This document shows, in pieces, positions 1-12,800 of a stretch of DNA of 64,000 nucleotides; the first letter of the stretch is position 1; each line of letters opens with the position of its first letter. The stretch spans positions 14,397,563 to 14,461,562 of the forward strand of contig NC_057922.1 in assembly GCF_018873765.1 (NCBI RefSeq). Reading direction: 5' to 3'. Under the pieces are notes generated by a model. That model ran no database searches and had not been told where the DNA came from. It saw nothing but the letters and a program-made list of their open reading frames with translations. The translations under genes and the position numbers were made by a program. The stretch comes from Telopea speciosissima. Its lineage: Eukaryota; Streptophyta; Magnoliopsida; Proteales; Proteaceae.

Positions 1-55
1 TCATCATGGACACCTCCACCGCCGCCAAATCTCTCTCCCTCTCTCTTTCAGTAGA

Positions 56-382
56 AACTACACTCTCTCCTTCTCTCTTGTCTCCGACCCAGTTCAAACC
101 ATCTCCCTTTACATGGACACCGGCGGCGACCTAGTCTGGTTCCCTTGCTCCCCTTTTAAATGCATTCTCTGCGAAGGCAAATACGACACCTCCGTCACCA
201 CCACTCCTCCTGACGTTTCTTCCTCTGCTTTCGTCACCTGCAACTCCCCTGTCTGCTCCACTGTCCACTCATCCCTCCCCTCCTCTGACCTCTGCGCCAT
301 CTCTCACTGTCCTTTGGAAACCATTGAAATCTCTGATTGCTCTTCTTTCGCTTGCCCACCTTTCTACTATGCTCTTATTGTA
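56..382 (+). pseudogene. Aspartyl protease (pepsin A1 family, At4g16563-like) N-terminal fragment
   Basis: The frame running through the ATG at 113 reads NYTLSFSL, then ISLYMDTGGDLVWFPC, then ILCEGK, and later SSLPSSDLCAISHCPL and CPPFYYA. This is the first catalytic-Asp region of plant nepenthesin-type aspartyl proteases; the active-site motif is DTG(G/S). Family members are about 450-500 residues long and also need a second Asp (DSG/DTG) in the C-terminal half. Here the similarity stops at FYYA, about 110 residues in, so the second active-site half is absent. The piece sits inside a transposon next to an esterase fragment, so it is most likely a captured exon fragment, not a gene. Its expression is unknown. 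Confidence 0.75.
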
Positions 383-420
383 CTTTATGTGTGATCTCTC
401 TGTTTGATTGAACTCATTTG

Positions 421-660
421 CAGGTTTTCTCCAGTCTGAAAGCGAAACGAGAAGAGCCCCTTTGGGACTCTTATCTGCGGAGGAGTTCTACGAACGAAAC
501 TCCGTCTCTCCTCTCAGCCAACGCTAGAGGCATGAAGCTCTTCACCCAATCCTGGATCCCTCTCCCAACCAACGACATCTTGGGTATAGTCGTTGTCGTC
601 CACGGTTATACCAGCGAGACAAGCTGGTTCGTACAGCTCAACTCCATCCTCCTGGAAGAA
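421..660 (+). pseudogene. Monoacylglycerol lipase / caffeoylshikimate-esterase-like fragment
   Basis: The reading frames contain LLSAEEFYERNSV, followed one frame away by ARGMKLFTQSWIPLP and GIVVVVHGYTSETSWFVQLNSIL. This is the N-terminal part of plant alpha/beta-hydrolases of the MAGL/CSE type, including the HG oxyanion strand 'VVVHGYT'. The family needs a GxSxG nucleophile elbow and is about 320-390 residues long; only about 75 residues are present and no GxSxG follows. The change of frame between the two blocks near 515 shows that the piece is not translated intact. The preceding 'ttgcag' at 418-423 looks like a captured intron end. It lies directly after the aspartyl protease fragment inside the transposon. 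Confidence 0.7.
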
Positions 661-1017
661 GGAAAGAAACGAGATCAAAAAAAAAAAGAAAAAGAGATTT
701 GGCTGTACAGGTTTTTCTGTCAAGCTGGTTCATTAAATCTTCATCATTCCCACGAAATGCGCCGATGGCGGATGCGATGGCGGTGCTCCGAGCGGAGTTG
801 CATGAAAAGAGTGGGGTATTTTAGGTTGAAGATGAAGGAAGGGTAGTCTTGTAAATTTATTCTAATGTTTTAGTACAAGGGTAAAATAGTCCTTTCACAC
901 CAATAACTAACAGCAGACTAACACCGTTAATAAAGAGAGATTGATTTGAGTTTTTTCAAAAACCAAGGGGTGATTTGCGTTTCGATTGAAAACCAGGGGG
1001 TGATCGATAATTTATCC

Positions 1018-1332
1018 AAGAATACATTAATTATTCAGTGTAGAGACCAGCTCCTTGGTCCTTTTTTATTAGATATCCTATTGAATATCACTCACGACTG
1101 TTGTGGGTTCATGAATAATTTATAAATATTCAGTTCACAAGGTTTCAAACCCAGCAAATAAGGTTGGGCCAGGCTCAATCGAACGTTCGACGGGCTAAGG
1201 CCCCACACTGAGACCGCCCGATTACTAAACGATCAGGGCTGGCCCTGGCCTGGAATTAACACCCCACTTGTATGACGTCTTAGAAAGAGAGAAAAAAAAT
1301 CTCACGCATGACATAACGTTAGTTTTTTTTTT
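1018..1332. other. Intergenic DNA with a small hAT-type repeat fragment
   Basis: No gene is seen here. Roughly 1140-1265 is rich in 'ggccagg', 'gggctgg' and 'ggccctggcc' words and ends with 'aacaccccac', resembling the end of the hAT-type element at 33514-34128 and the degraded copy at 39550-40090. It is called a diverged fragment of that family on word similarity only. Confidence 0.4.
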
Positions 1333-3475
1333 GGGAAAATTTCATGGACACTCCTGTAAGTATATCAAATATCATGGATACCCTAAGCATTGTCAAAATA
1401 TCACAGGCACCCCTTGTTTTATGACTTTATTTCGACTTAATCCACTCTGTTAGGTCTGTTCAGTTAAGATCATTGTTAACTCTTTTTAAATGACAAAATT
1501 ACCTTTACCACTGGGTGAACTTCCTATAATACCCTTATGTCTAAATGTTAAACTGAAACACATTTTGCCTCCTGCCGCCGCCACCATCACCCCCACCACC
1601 ACCACCACCATCCACTCTTACTCTCCCATCCCTTGCAATCCCGGCCCCACCCTGCGCTGCAATCCGGCTGCTGCAACCATCCCCTTAGGCCCCAAACCTT
1701 ATTCCCAGTCCCTCTTCTTCCTCCCAACTCACCGCCACTGGAATCTACCATGGGGTATCGAGGAAGGAGATATGTTACAAAAAAAAAATAAAAATTCTAC
1801 GTTCCTGAGCTCGAGAGAGATTTTTGTTTGCCTATGTTGCAGAGGCAGAGCATCAATGTCAACGGCCACACATATGGCATTCTCCATGCTCGTGTGTTGG
1901 CTGGATCTGGTGGAGGACCAAGGATGATTTGCTACAAGAAAGAGCAATCAACTATTTGAGTTCTAGTGGTGACGACGATGACGGCTGACGTTGATGAGCA
2001 TCTCGACAGCAATTTCCCTTCCATATGTGTTCGTATATCTCTTCCCAGTTCCATTGATTACTTGATTTGTTGTTTGGTTCTTTCTTTATTTCTTCCTTTT
2101 ATTTACTTATTTGTTTTGGGTTTCTTTTCTGATCCATTGGTTGTATTAATTAGGGATTTGAAGTTCAAGGAGAACTCAAATGCTCGACCTGATGTTGGAC
2201 GAAAGAAACCAAAAAAAAAAAAAAGAAAAAAGAAAGAAAAAAACGGCCTCTGTCTTCACCACCTAGGTCCAGGCTCGTCTCTAATGGAAATGACACTTTT
2301 TTTTTTTTGTATTTTAATTCCTCATTCTTTCTTCTTTTATTGATAAATCAGATCAGAGCCTGCTCTGCGTGTTAAGGTTTTGGTCGTTTTGATTATGAGA
2401 ATCTATGATTCAAAAGCTTTCCTACGTTCACTCTGATGGTTTTACTTTTTTGCACATCATAGACTCCCCAAATCTCAAATACTAATGATTTTCAGAACTC
2501 AAGTGTGAACTTGAGGGATAATCTAATGATTTGGGCTAGAGGTTATTAGGGTAGATCATGGGCGATCAGTCTTCTTGCTGCTTTATTTGCTGCATCTGTC
2601 CATTTTAGAACCTTTTTTCTAGAAGTGATCCATTTGTGCTCCTTTCATTTTTGGCTATCGGCCAAATGCCAGAGGCTGCTTCTTATTTCATTCAACAATC
2701 CAGATAAATTTAGATTTATAAACTTTGCGGATCTCAGTCAGATCTTGGTGCTTTGTCTTCTAAGAATTTACTCTAATTTACAGCAAGTCCAGATCAATGT
2801 GAGATCCTGTCGATTAACTCTTTTTCCATTAGTATTATAACTATTCATCCAAAAAAAAAAAAAACTCTTTTTCCATTCTATTGTCCTAAATACTTAGATT
2901 AGCATAATCTGGTTTCAACTTTCAAGGTCTCATTGATTTCTACCGTTCTGTTCTACACCCTTTGTTGTAGAGCCTTTTCTGGACTTCCTCAAAGCTCAAG
3001 GCCCTTACGGTTTATTATATCTTAACCAACTTCGATAGATGTAGGTGAGATTGATAGAAACTATGGAATGTGAATTGCAATTCACTGTGTGGCTTGTGAA
3101 TTGCAAATGTATTCAGGTCCCCTCTTCATCTTTGATTGCAGAAACACTTCTTTTTCTGGAGCAGATCTAAAGGGGAGAGGGAGATTCTGAACAGAGGAGG
3201 GGAGGGGTGCCGGAGACGGAGGAGAGGGAGAGGGAGATCGAGTGGAGTGAAATTACAACAAGAAAAAAAAAGTTTAAATTAAAATGAAAAGTATATGGAG
3301 GGCAAAAGTGGAAAAAGAAATTTGGTTACAATAGAGTGTTGTATCTACCTTGGGGTTAAAATGGACATTTTAACTTTAGGTGTTAACTGTGCTTAAGGGA
3401 AAAGTTGACATTGTGATAATGTTTGGGGTATCTGTGATATTTGATACACTGATAAGGGTGTCTGTGAAATTTTCC
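1333..3475. mobile_element. Long-TIR MULE-type non-autonomous DNA transposon in a T-run
   Basis: The left end (GGGAAAATTTCATGGACAC) and the reverse complement of the right end (GGAAAATTTCACAGACACC) match and stay aligned for roughly 100-130 bp, through 'tatcaaatatca', 'gatacccta/gataccccaaa' and 'attgtcaaaat/attatcacaat'. The left flank is ten Ts; the right flank is TTTTTCTTTTTTT, so a T-rich 9-10 bp target duplication is likely but cannot be delimited. The 2.1-kb interior has no transposase that I recognise. It includes a proline- and histidine-rich stretch (about 1560-1700) and a possible captured exon at 1849-1942. Confidence 0.7.
1849..1942 (+). pseudogene. Possible captured exon fragment, source gene unknown
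   Basis: A splice-acceptor-like 'cctatgttgcag' precedes an open frame of about 33 codons reading INVNGHTYGILHARVLAGSG, then GPRMICYKKEQ, and ending at TGA. The composition looks protein-like and differs from the AT-rich surroundings. I do not recognise the family. It lies within the long-TIR element at 1333-3475, so capture of a host exon is a reasonable inference but unproven. Confidence 0.3.
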
Positions 3476-3848
3476 TTTTTCTTTTTTTGGGATAAATCAT
3501 GACATGACGTTACTCACTCTCGCGAAAAGTGTTCAGCGTGTGTTACCAAAAAGAGGAGTGTTCAGTGTGCTGAGTTCACGCCATCAACTCCACATGTCTT
3601 GAAGATCGATTTTAGGGTTCTTGAGATCGATTCTGATCCGATCTGAATCGGAATCGGTATGAACCGATTACTGGTTTTAAAACCCTGGTGGCAAGACAAT
3701 TGCCACCTTTCGTCATCTTCCCCAACTGCGTGTGCAGGAATCTTCTCTGCGGGTATTTTATTAAAAAAGGAAATTAATTAAAAGAAAATTTCCCTTTCTT
3801 CCGAGAGTTAACCAATTCTCATGAATCCGTGAGTCCACTCTTATTAGA
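3476..3848. promoter_or_regulatory. Upstream region of the dehydrogenase gene
   Basis: This 370-bp stretch between the transposon and the first in-frame ATG must hold the dehydrogenase promoter and 5'UTR. It contains no convincing TATA box. I see nothing else that can be assigned. Confidence 0.35.
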
Positions 3849-3875
3849 ATGTCACATTGTCGTCATCGTCCCCAA

Positions 3876-6800
3876 ATGATTCAAAGGCTCATTTTAAGCA
3901 GGAAAGGAATCGGGTTATCGCATCTCCCGAACTTCGCCATTGGTGCAGCTCGATTCCTTTGCAGGTAACCAGACAACACGGACTTGTTTGATTTCCTCCT
4001 CACTTTCCATTATCCGTGAACCTTTTTTTTTTTTTTTTTAAAACTTTCCTGTAGTTACTTAATTCATGGTGGATTCAGTTATTCCTGATCTTCTTTACTT
4101 TCCAGTAGTGTTTTTTTTTTTTGGGGGGGGGGGTATTATTTGTATGTTATTATAAGCTTATATTTATCTTTTATGCTTTTCAACTTCGTAAAGAAATAAA
4201 GTATTTGAAATAAAAATTATACTGAGAAATAAATCTGACATAAAAGTGTGATTAGCGGAGTTTAAGTACTTGTGTGTGTGTGTGTGTGTGAGGGGTTCTT
4301 TGCGTCCTGCAAAGATGATGTAGCATTGTTCATAGAGTTGGCCAGTTGGCCTTACCCCAGTTGATGGTCATGGGCTCATGGCTGAAAGCATTCATTCACT
4401 ATCGAGTGGTCTTTGAAATTTTGATTATGCTGTAAAGTTTCTTGACCAACTGGCTCATGTCTGAAAGCATTCATGCCGTTTGTGTGTATGAGTGTATGTG
4501 GAGGCTGAAGACATGCATTTACACCTGTGGGATCCTAAAATTTTGATGATATGAAGCTTCTTAGGAGCTTTAGCTGTAAATTTGTTTGGCATAGGCAGAT
4601 ACTTATGCTGAACTGACATTCTTTTTTCTGAGCAATCACCAAACCAAGTATGGTCAAGTTCACTGAATTACTTGGATATGTAACAAGATTTAATACAATA
4701 CGTGCCTCAAACATTGACTAGCCATTCTGGTGGCCATGAGCATCTAATGTTGGACCTTATTTTTATGTTACACTGCTTTTATTCAATTGGTCCATGTTGT
4801 TCAGCTAATTTACTGACAGTGTCCGGAGCTGATGGAAGCAAAGGCATTGTTTTCCTGATACTAACAATAAATTCAAACTAAGATGTTGAGTAGTCTTGAT
4901 TAGTTGAAGTTGTTGATGCTTCAGCATAATTGATCTTATGAACTTCATGTTACATTTGGTTAAGTCTTGACATGATGAAATGGAATTTTTATTTGCTGGT
5001 TAATTTGTTGATCGGTATTCGTTTATTTAATGTTGTGTTGCTATTGGGGAATGTTGGAAATCTGTATTGAATTTTTGACTGTTGTATAGATTCTTTTGAA
5101 TGGAAGTTGTTGCATGTGTTTGAATATTTTTTTATGGATCTTATTTTGGAAGACCTCTTTGACTTACTGATCAGTCTATGGGAGAAAACAAGAAGAGGAA
5201 AATTAACAGAATAAATAGTATTAGGTGTCATTCATCATTTTTAAGAGTACTATACATTGGGGGGGGGGGGGGGGATCCGTAAATTGTAATGCATAATTAT
5301 TAGCATCACATTGATTTGCATAGTTGTTATAGTGAAGTATAAATATGCTTCTAACATGCCAATGAATGCAGAAAAAAGAAGGTACCTACTAATGCCAGTA
5401 AAATATCAAAAAGACTTGGGAACAAGAACACTAACCGGTCGCGTGGTTAGCGCGGTTCCTATGCCTAGACACAAACCAATGCCTTTGTATGCGAAAAGAC
5501 TGTTCAGCCGCCAGTGAAATCGAAAATCGCATCCAAACCAATGCCTTTATGTGCATTTTCATTGGCTACCGCACTGGTGCAGGGGCTACATGACCTGTTA
5601 GCGTTCTCTTGCCCAAAAGATTTATTAGTATTAATTGTTCCAGGCTATGACATGGTTGGTCACACTTTAGATGCCTCAGTGGGACTCATTATTCCCTCGA
5701 TCAAGTTGTGGTTAAGCTATTCTTTTTCCTGTTTAAAAAAATGGTGTTTCCTGTCAATGTTAGCATGGTTCGCTATTAAATTCAGGTTATTCAGCCGAAG
5801 TCATATCTGCTTTTCTTCAATAAGAAGGGCTATTCTGGTCAATGAAAGGCTACCTGTAGATTATGATCATGATCTTTTGTTATAAAAAAGTGATAACATT
5901 TAGCAGAACAGATCCCATCATGTACTAAGCTCTGCCCCCCCCCCCCCCCACCTCCCAATAGTGTCTTCTGTTACTTTTCTCCAGATCACACTTGATTGTG
6001 GAATGGCAAAATAGTCATTCAAATATTTTTTTCTTTTATTTTTGGGTCTGTATGATGCATTCTCAACATAACTCTTTTTAAGTGCGTGGGCCATTGCAGT
6101 GCAGATTTTTCAAGGGAGATACAGGAAATGGCTGAAAATGGTGTTAATAGTATCACCCGTGTGCTCTTTTGTGGGCCTTATTTTCCTGCTTCTCAGAATT
6201 ACACACGGGAATATTTGCAAAAGTATCAATTTATACAGGTACTTTATTTTTAGTGCCTCACTTTTCTTTGTGTTTGATCTAATCTGTGTCCATAACTTAG
6301 TTATGTGGTTATCCTGATAATGATATAAAAGAATTTTAATTTTTACATGATCTACATCCTTTCCTCGTTGCTATTGCACAACCCAATACTTCCGTTGTCA
6401 AAGAGTTAACACTCGATTACTTGTTTTCTTTTGTCACTTTTATTATGTGTGATCTGTGAACCAGTCCTTCATCGAATTCTTTAGACCATATATTATATTC
6501 TTCAATTTTCTAAACAGAAAGATGAGGAAGTCATTTTATGTGGATAATTTTTTATATGAACATGTATATGAAGCTGATGTATTTTTTGTCAATAGAAGAA
6601 CTGTTGTTTTGGTATTGGTGCCCGAAGTTTGGTAGATTATTCATATATTTATTGGTCAGAGCTGTGTCTTGATGGGGTGAAACCTCATGGTTCATTCTTT
6701 TTCAATTCCTCTACTTGTGTGCATGTGGAGTGCCCCATCCCCTGTTAATTGTAATTTAATTAATTTGTTTGCTATTCGAAAAGGAAAAAAAGTATATCAA

Positions 6801-9800
6801 TAGATGTAAAACTGATTGCCAAAGTCCAGGATACAAGTCACATATTCAAGCAAAAAGATCTTAAATCCTGAAGCCTACAAAATTCATGGCTAATATATTT
6901 AGCCATTTTTGGTTCCCTCTTAGCGACATTGTATACCCAAATACATTATTCTTTCAGTTTTTTCTTGATGTGGCCATTATGTGTTTAGTTTTTGTGATTT
7001 TCCTTGTTTTACATGCTCATATTTTAATTTTTTTTATTTCCATTATTTTTTACCTTTTATACACATTTTATGACATTCTTTAGTTTTTCTTATTAGTATT
7101 TTATTTCCGTCATATTCTATTCACTTTTATAAATTCATTGGAGAGAACCTCATATTCTATTCATAAATCCCAGGTTATTTGGAGTTCCTTCAGTCGTCAT
7201 GGTCCATAAACCTTTGCTTTCAAGGTCTTCTAAGACCTTCCTAAGTGTGTTGCTTGGTTTAGTTCGGTTTGAGTCTTCTTCTGGTTGTCCTACTCCTAGA
7301 ATGGTGGTTTCTCTTGTGAATCTCTCCAACTTTGAGTTGCCCCTTGGCTGCCACTATTTTGTTTGATGAATTCTCTTTATGTCCAATCTATGTTGTTCTC
7401 TTCATTTTCTGCTTTATTGGACTGCTCTGCACATAAAGGAAGAGTTGCAATTGGCTATATAGAGACATCACTGTGCGAATCCATTTTGTAGTTTATTATT
7501 TGTTCAGTATTGGACATCACTTCCTCAAATCTTTTGGTGTCTTGTATCATTCTTTTCTGCGTTATTCTCTTTTTGAATGGCCATCTTCTCCTTTGAGTGC
7601 ACTTTCAGTTATTATTTGTGATTTTAGAATTTTCTTTGGATGGAAAGCTTTTGTTGGTTGTATTATCTACTGAACAATTTTGTCTTCAAGTTTTGCAGGT
7701 TGATGATGTCCCCCTCGGGGATGTGCCAGATGTTATTTCCAACTACCATATTTGTGTATTGAAAAACCGGCGGTTAGATTCGGAAGTTATTTCTCGGGCA
7801 AAGCAGATGAAGCTTATAATGCAGTTTGGTGTTGGATTGGAAGGTCATTTTAGTAATTAACCTTTTTTTTGTTATATAAGTAATTAACTAATTCGATGAG
7901 TTTGTGGGCTTTCACAAGTTCTGTTTGTGTCTTTATGCCTTGTTTGCTTAACAATTTATGTCCAATGTCATAGATTTATACCTGGTGGTGCCATATTCTG
8001 TTACAGGTGTTGATGTTGATGCTGCTACAAGGTTTGGAATAAAGGTCGCCAGAATTCCGGGCAATGTAACTGGGAATGCAGCATCATGTGCTGAGCTGGC
8101 AATATATTTGATGTTGGGCCTTCTCCGTAAGCAAGTAGGTTACTTCACTAAAACCATTAATGCTGAAAATTAAAACTCATGGGTGCTTAATTTGCTACAA
8201 CCTATGGGTTGCTAAATGATTTGGCGAATTTACATGGCCAAATTTGGGAATTACTCTTTTATTCCTCAAAAGGATGTTACATTGCCAACCATTTAGATCT
8301 GACTGAATTATGACTGACGAATTGTGATGTAAACGTAGATCTGTGTCATCATATCGATTTTTTTTCCTAATTCAGAATTGGTGAGGTGTATTGTAATTAT
8401 TTTTATTCTTCAGGCCTATGGTTTGGTTGGAGTAGGAAGAATTGTTCTAGTTTTTGGTCAAATGATCTGTTCGCTACGGTTTGATCTAAAAGCTCGCACT
8501 GTTTGGGAAGGGCAGCTTAAATGTATACGTCAACACTCCCCCGCACGTGCAGGCCAAGATCCTATGGCCCTTGCACGTGGAACTCATGTGGCATTTCCTT
8601 CACGCAGCACCAAGGAAGAAGAAATGCCAGGAAAACTCTTATAATGCACTTCCCAGGAGTCGAACACTTGACCTCCCTGCTCTAATACCCATGTTCGCTA
8701 CCGTTTCCCCTCAAAGCTCAAACTTTTAGGGAATGGCAGCGTAAATGTATACATCAACAAGTTCTATGTCTATTTCTGCATTTTTGATAAAAGCTAGAAA
8801 ATAATTGTAAAATCTTAATGGGAAAAGGTTTTGTACAACGCCAGCTCAAAAGTGAAATGGCACACCCCCTCACATATCACTGTTTATGTGATGGGGGATA
8901 TGTCATAAATGCCCCTCCCCCTTTTCTCAGATTCTAGAGAGGGTTCCCTTATTCGCCTGAAACTACACTCGCATAGTGTAGGGAACCCTCTCTCAATCTT
9001 AATATAGGGGTGAGCCATATGGTTAAGATGGATCCCCAAACTTGACATGTGAAATCTTGGTGGTATAATACCATCCAACAGTCAGTTTGACATGGCTCAA
9101 AATGATGTACTGTGAACGGAATGGTTCTTTCATGGGGTGATGTAGAATACATTTTCACTAATAGGAGGGGTGTATTAAAACAAGAACCATAACCATAAAA
9201 AATGGCCTTTGGCAGAGATCTGGTGGAACCCCTTGAGGTCAAAGTATTGGTTCTGAAGAACTTATGTAGTTATTGATATTTCTAGTGCATTATCAGTCAT
9301 TCAGTCATGTTCATGGTTCAGCTGCTTTTATATGACACTATCATTTTTGAAAAATATCTAGTTCATCACTGTGTTTGTGTCAACTTTTTCTGAATCATTT
9401 TCCCTATATCATGTGTTACTGTTGCAGAAGGAGATGGAAATTGCTGTAAAGCAGAAGAGATTGGGAGAACCTGTCGGTGAAACCCTACTGGGGAAAACAG
9501 TTAGTTCCCTCTTTTATGGCTTGCTTTTTGCATTTTTTTTTATTTTATAGAATCGATGTATTTATCTTTCACTGCTCAATAGTTTTTGCCCCTTCTATGC
9601 TTTTGTATTCATTTCCACAGATGGTCCAACAAGAGGAGGAGTTTCCAAGCTTTAGAGATTTATGATCGAAGCAATATCCCCAATTCTTGGCATGGAGGTT
9701 GGGGATGATTTTCTTTCCATCTCATCTTTAGTATGCAGACTATGCACTCATACTCATGGAGCCATCAGTGGAACAGGCTGAAGTTCTATGGTCCTTTTAA

Positions 9801-12800
9801 GAGGCTTTGGATCTAATGTAGAAATCGACCTCAAACTAGGGAAACCAGCAGGAGATCGATTGCAGCCAGGATCAACACGATAAGGAATAAATTAAATAAC
9901 TAAAAATCTCTTTCTTTTTATTGTTGTTTTCTATTACACATGAATGGCGAACATAAAGGATAAGAAGAAAGGAGAAGAAGATAAAGCAGAGAAGATAGAA
10001 GAGAAGGGGGTAGGGGGATGGCTCTCTCAGCCTGGGTCTCTCACCCACAACTATTCCAGCTGTTGAAACATGGAATTTCTCCCATAACTGATGGCAACAA
10101 GGCCTGAAAATTATTTTTTCCAAACCTGATCATTCCTTACAATAGGGGGCCTATTAATAGCTTAGCAAGCTTACAAAATAGAAGGTAGAAAATAGAAACT
10201 TCCTAAAACCAAAATAGAAGGTAGTAAAATACCAACTAATGAAAAATAGAAACTAGATGAAAATAGAAACTACTAAGGCTCTATAGATCCAGCCTTCTAA
10301 ACATGCAAGGAACAAAAATTAGGAACTAGTAAATATAGTAACTACTAAAAAGAAAGAACAAATTAAGAAACTACTAGATACCTAGACTTAATAACTAAGA
10401 AACTATTACAAAAATAGAAAATAAGTTAGTAGCAGCTTCTAATAGAATATTCCACCAACATCCAGCAGATAATCTTCACACCAGCTGTCCATATAAGCCC
10501 TCAAATCACTGTTCACATGAACAGTAAATGGGTACTGTTCATGTGAACAGTAATTTTTTTAATAAAAAGATTCTGTCTTGGTCTCTTTTCTTCTTCTTCA
10601 TGCTTCTCTCTGGGCTGGGGCTGCCTTAGGTGATGCTCCATTGAACCAACAAAAACTTGCCACATCATGAGACCAGGCTGCTTCTCACAGCAGTCGAATC
10701 CACAACCTTGCTGGGCTGGTTTTGGGGCTTGTTCCTGCGGGTACATATGGATTTGTGATCTTCATCAGGATCCCTCAAGGTTTTGAAAGTAAAGTTAAAA
10801 AAGAGTGCTGATTGGAGTCACGGGTGTGGAGGAGGTAAGACCTCATGAGTGTGCCAAGATTTTGGGTTGTTTTTGAGGTAATATAACCTCCATTTCTCTG
10901 GACTTCCCTGTTGGATCGAAGTAGGCACACATCTAGTATTGGGAATGCTGTTGCAGAAAGAGTGGATTGTAGACTTTTAGTGTGGAAAAAGGCCTTTTCC
11001 TTCCTTAAGGGAGTAGGTTATCTGAGTTTGCTCACTGCTTCACCTATTTATATACGCTGCTCAATGTGGAAAGGAGGTTATAGAAATTACAATACCATTT
11101 TTATGGCAAGGACGAAGATAAGAAGTGTCATTCGATGAAATGGAAATGGGGCTGGGGGTGGGGTGTGAGTTGAGAATTTCAAGAGTGAAGGTGATAAACT
11201 AATATCTATGAGGAAAATGGCTTGGTGACCTGGTTCTGGAGATTCTACTCTATGAGGAAATATTTAACTGAAAAGAAGTATGGATCTTCCAATTACAGCT
11301 GGGACCCTAGAAGGGATGAATTCATCCTACAGGCAGAAATTGTGAATAATCTTTATGATTTGTCAGGGTATCCTAGAGGTTGGTAATAGGGGGTCAATAT
11401 GGTTTTGGGATGATGTATTGTTGAATAAAGGTAATGCAATCCGGGATTCAAAACCCTGATTTGGATCGCTTATGGGCCCACACAATCAATAGAAAACCAA
11501 GTATTAAAGGGGAATGACAATTTTGTAAATGACCAGAATTTTAAAGGGTTACTAAGGTAGATAAGGAGGGAAGGGATAGGATAGGAATTAGCAATTAAAG
11601 AATAATGGTAGTTTGGAATTAAAATAAATATAGGATAGGGGTAGGATTAAGAACAGTGGGGAAGGGCATTTCGGCAAAGAAGAAAAATGGTGCATATAAA
11701 ATAACATCACTAATATCTTCTTCAACTTTCAAACAAGCACTACGTTGGACCCAAAGAGGCTTCGGTTGATTGAACTCTTTTAAACAAGCTCGATTTGAAC
11801 TAAATTTCAGGAGAGGATTCCTTATCGACTGACTTCGTTAAACCAACCCAACAAGCACCCAAATCTACCACTCGAAACCTGGTAATAAATCTCTGAAGTA
11901 AGGGCTGGCAGTAAGAACAGGTTCAGGTGTGGTCGTGGGTCTGATTCTCAAGATAGGAGAAACTCTTGGGTCTATGATTCTTTGGGGATTAAATTGCCCT
12001 AGGGTGAAGAACAAATACACAAGGGTTGAGAAGGAAAGAAGAAGAAATAAAAGATATCAATCCCACGATTTGAGGGACTGATAGGTCGTTCTAAAACATG
12101 GTATCATGTCTAGGAGGAAGTACTGCATCAGTAATGGAAAGAAGCTGGAAGGAAGAACAATTGGGAGAGAATAACCAAACCTGGGAAGGAAAGAGTCACC
12201 AGACGACACAGGTTTCCCACTCTCACAGCAACCACCTTCATTCAAATAAATTTCGTTCATTCAACTATGGAAAATCAATGGATACATCCCAGCATATAAA
12301 GAAGTAAAAAAAAAAAACTCCTATTTCCTGCATAATCTACCTCTATAATAAAATAGAAGTTTATATAATTATCCCCAATATAGATATCAATCTCTATCCA
12401 GTACCAACCATCGTTGGTCCAAAAACCCGGGTTGGGCTGGTTCTTCCTTGGTCTGGATTTCCAGATCCGATGGTGTTGGTCCAACCATGATAGCACTACT
12501 GCATCAAAAGGTCAGCTACTTGATACCCTTTGGCTATATCATTGGCAACAGACAAGGTGACAATTATTTGCAATTGGTATGAGGCTAGAGATGGAACTGT
12601 AACTTTGTTCTGATATTTCTTGACCTTTGCTGGAAAGGAAGTTTGATGGATGCATTAATATGCTTAATGGGTTACAAGAGGTCCAGATAGGTTGGGATGA
12701 AAGAGAAAGAGAATATGTTATGTGTTACCACAAAGAAAAAGTCGCTGAGAATTCATCATTGAGAAACTTTTGGATTGGGCCTATTTCCAAGAGTAGAAAC

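Larger units (their letters stand above)
1..1017. mobile_element. Pack-MULE-like DNA transposon (right part), carrying two host gene fragments
   Basis: The right end near 1017 and the sub-terminal block 835-1017 are clearly homologous to the right end of the complete element at 34637-36198: both contain 'ttttagtacaagg', 'agcagactaa' and 'accgtt' in the same order. The left end lies outside the window. Between the edge and this block are two pieces of unrelated protein-coding genes (see the next two entries) joined head to tail, which is the hallmark of a Pack-MULE. The family relation is inferred from the shared ends. No target duplication can be tested because one end is missing. Confidence 0.65.

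Noticed and set aside
5311-5885. Two consecutive + strand open frames in intron 1
   Set aside because: They overlap the dispersed repeat shared with 38930-39125 and have no protein features; the spliced dehydrogenase skips them.
8461-8764. A 5-bp target duplication for the first miniature LTR element
   Set aside because: The flanks (TGATC and AGTTC) do not match, so none is claimed; the element call rests on the terminal repeats and primer site.
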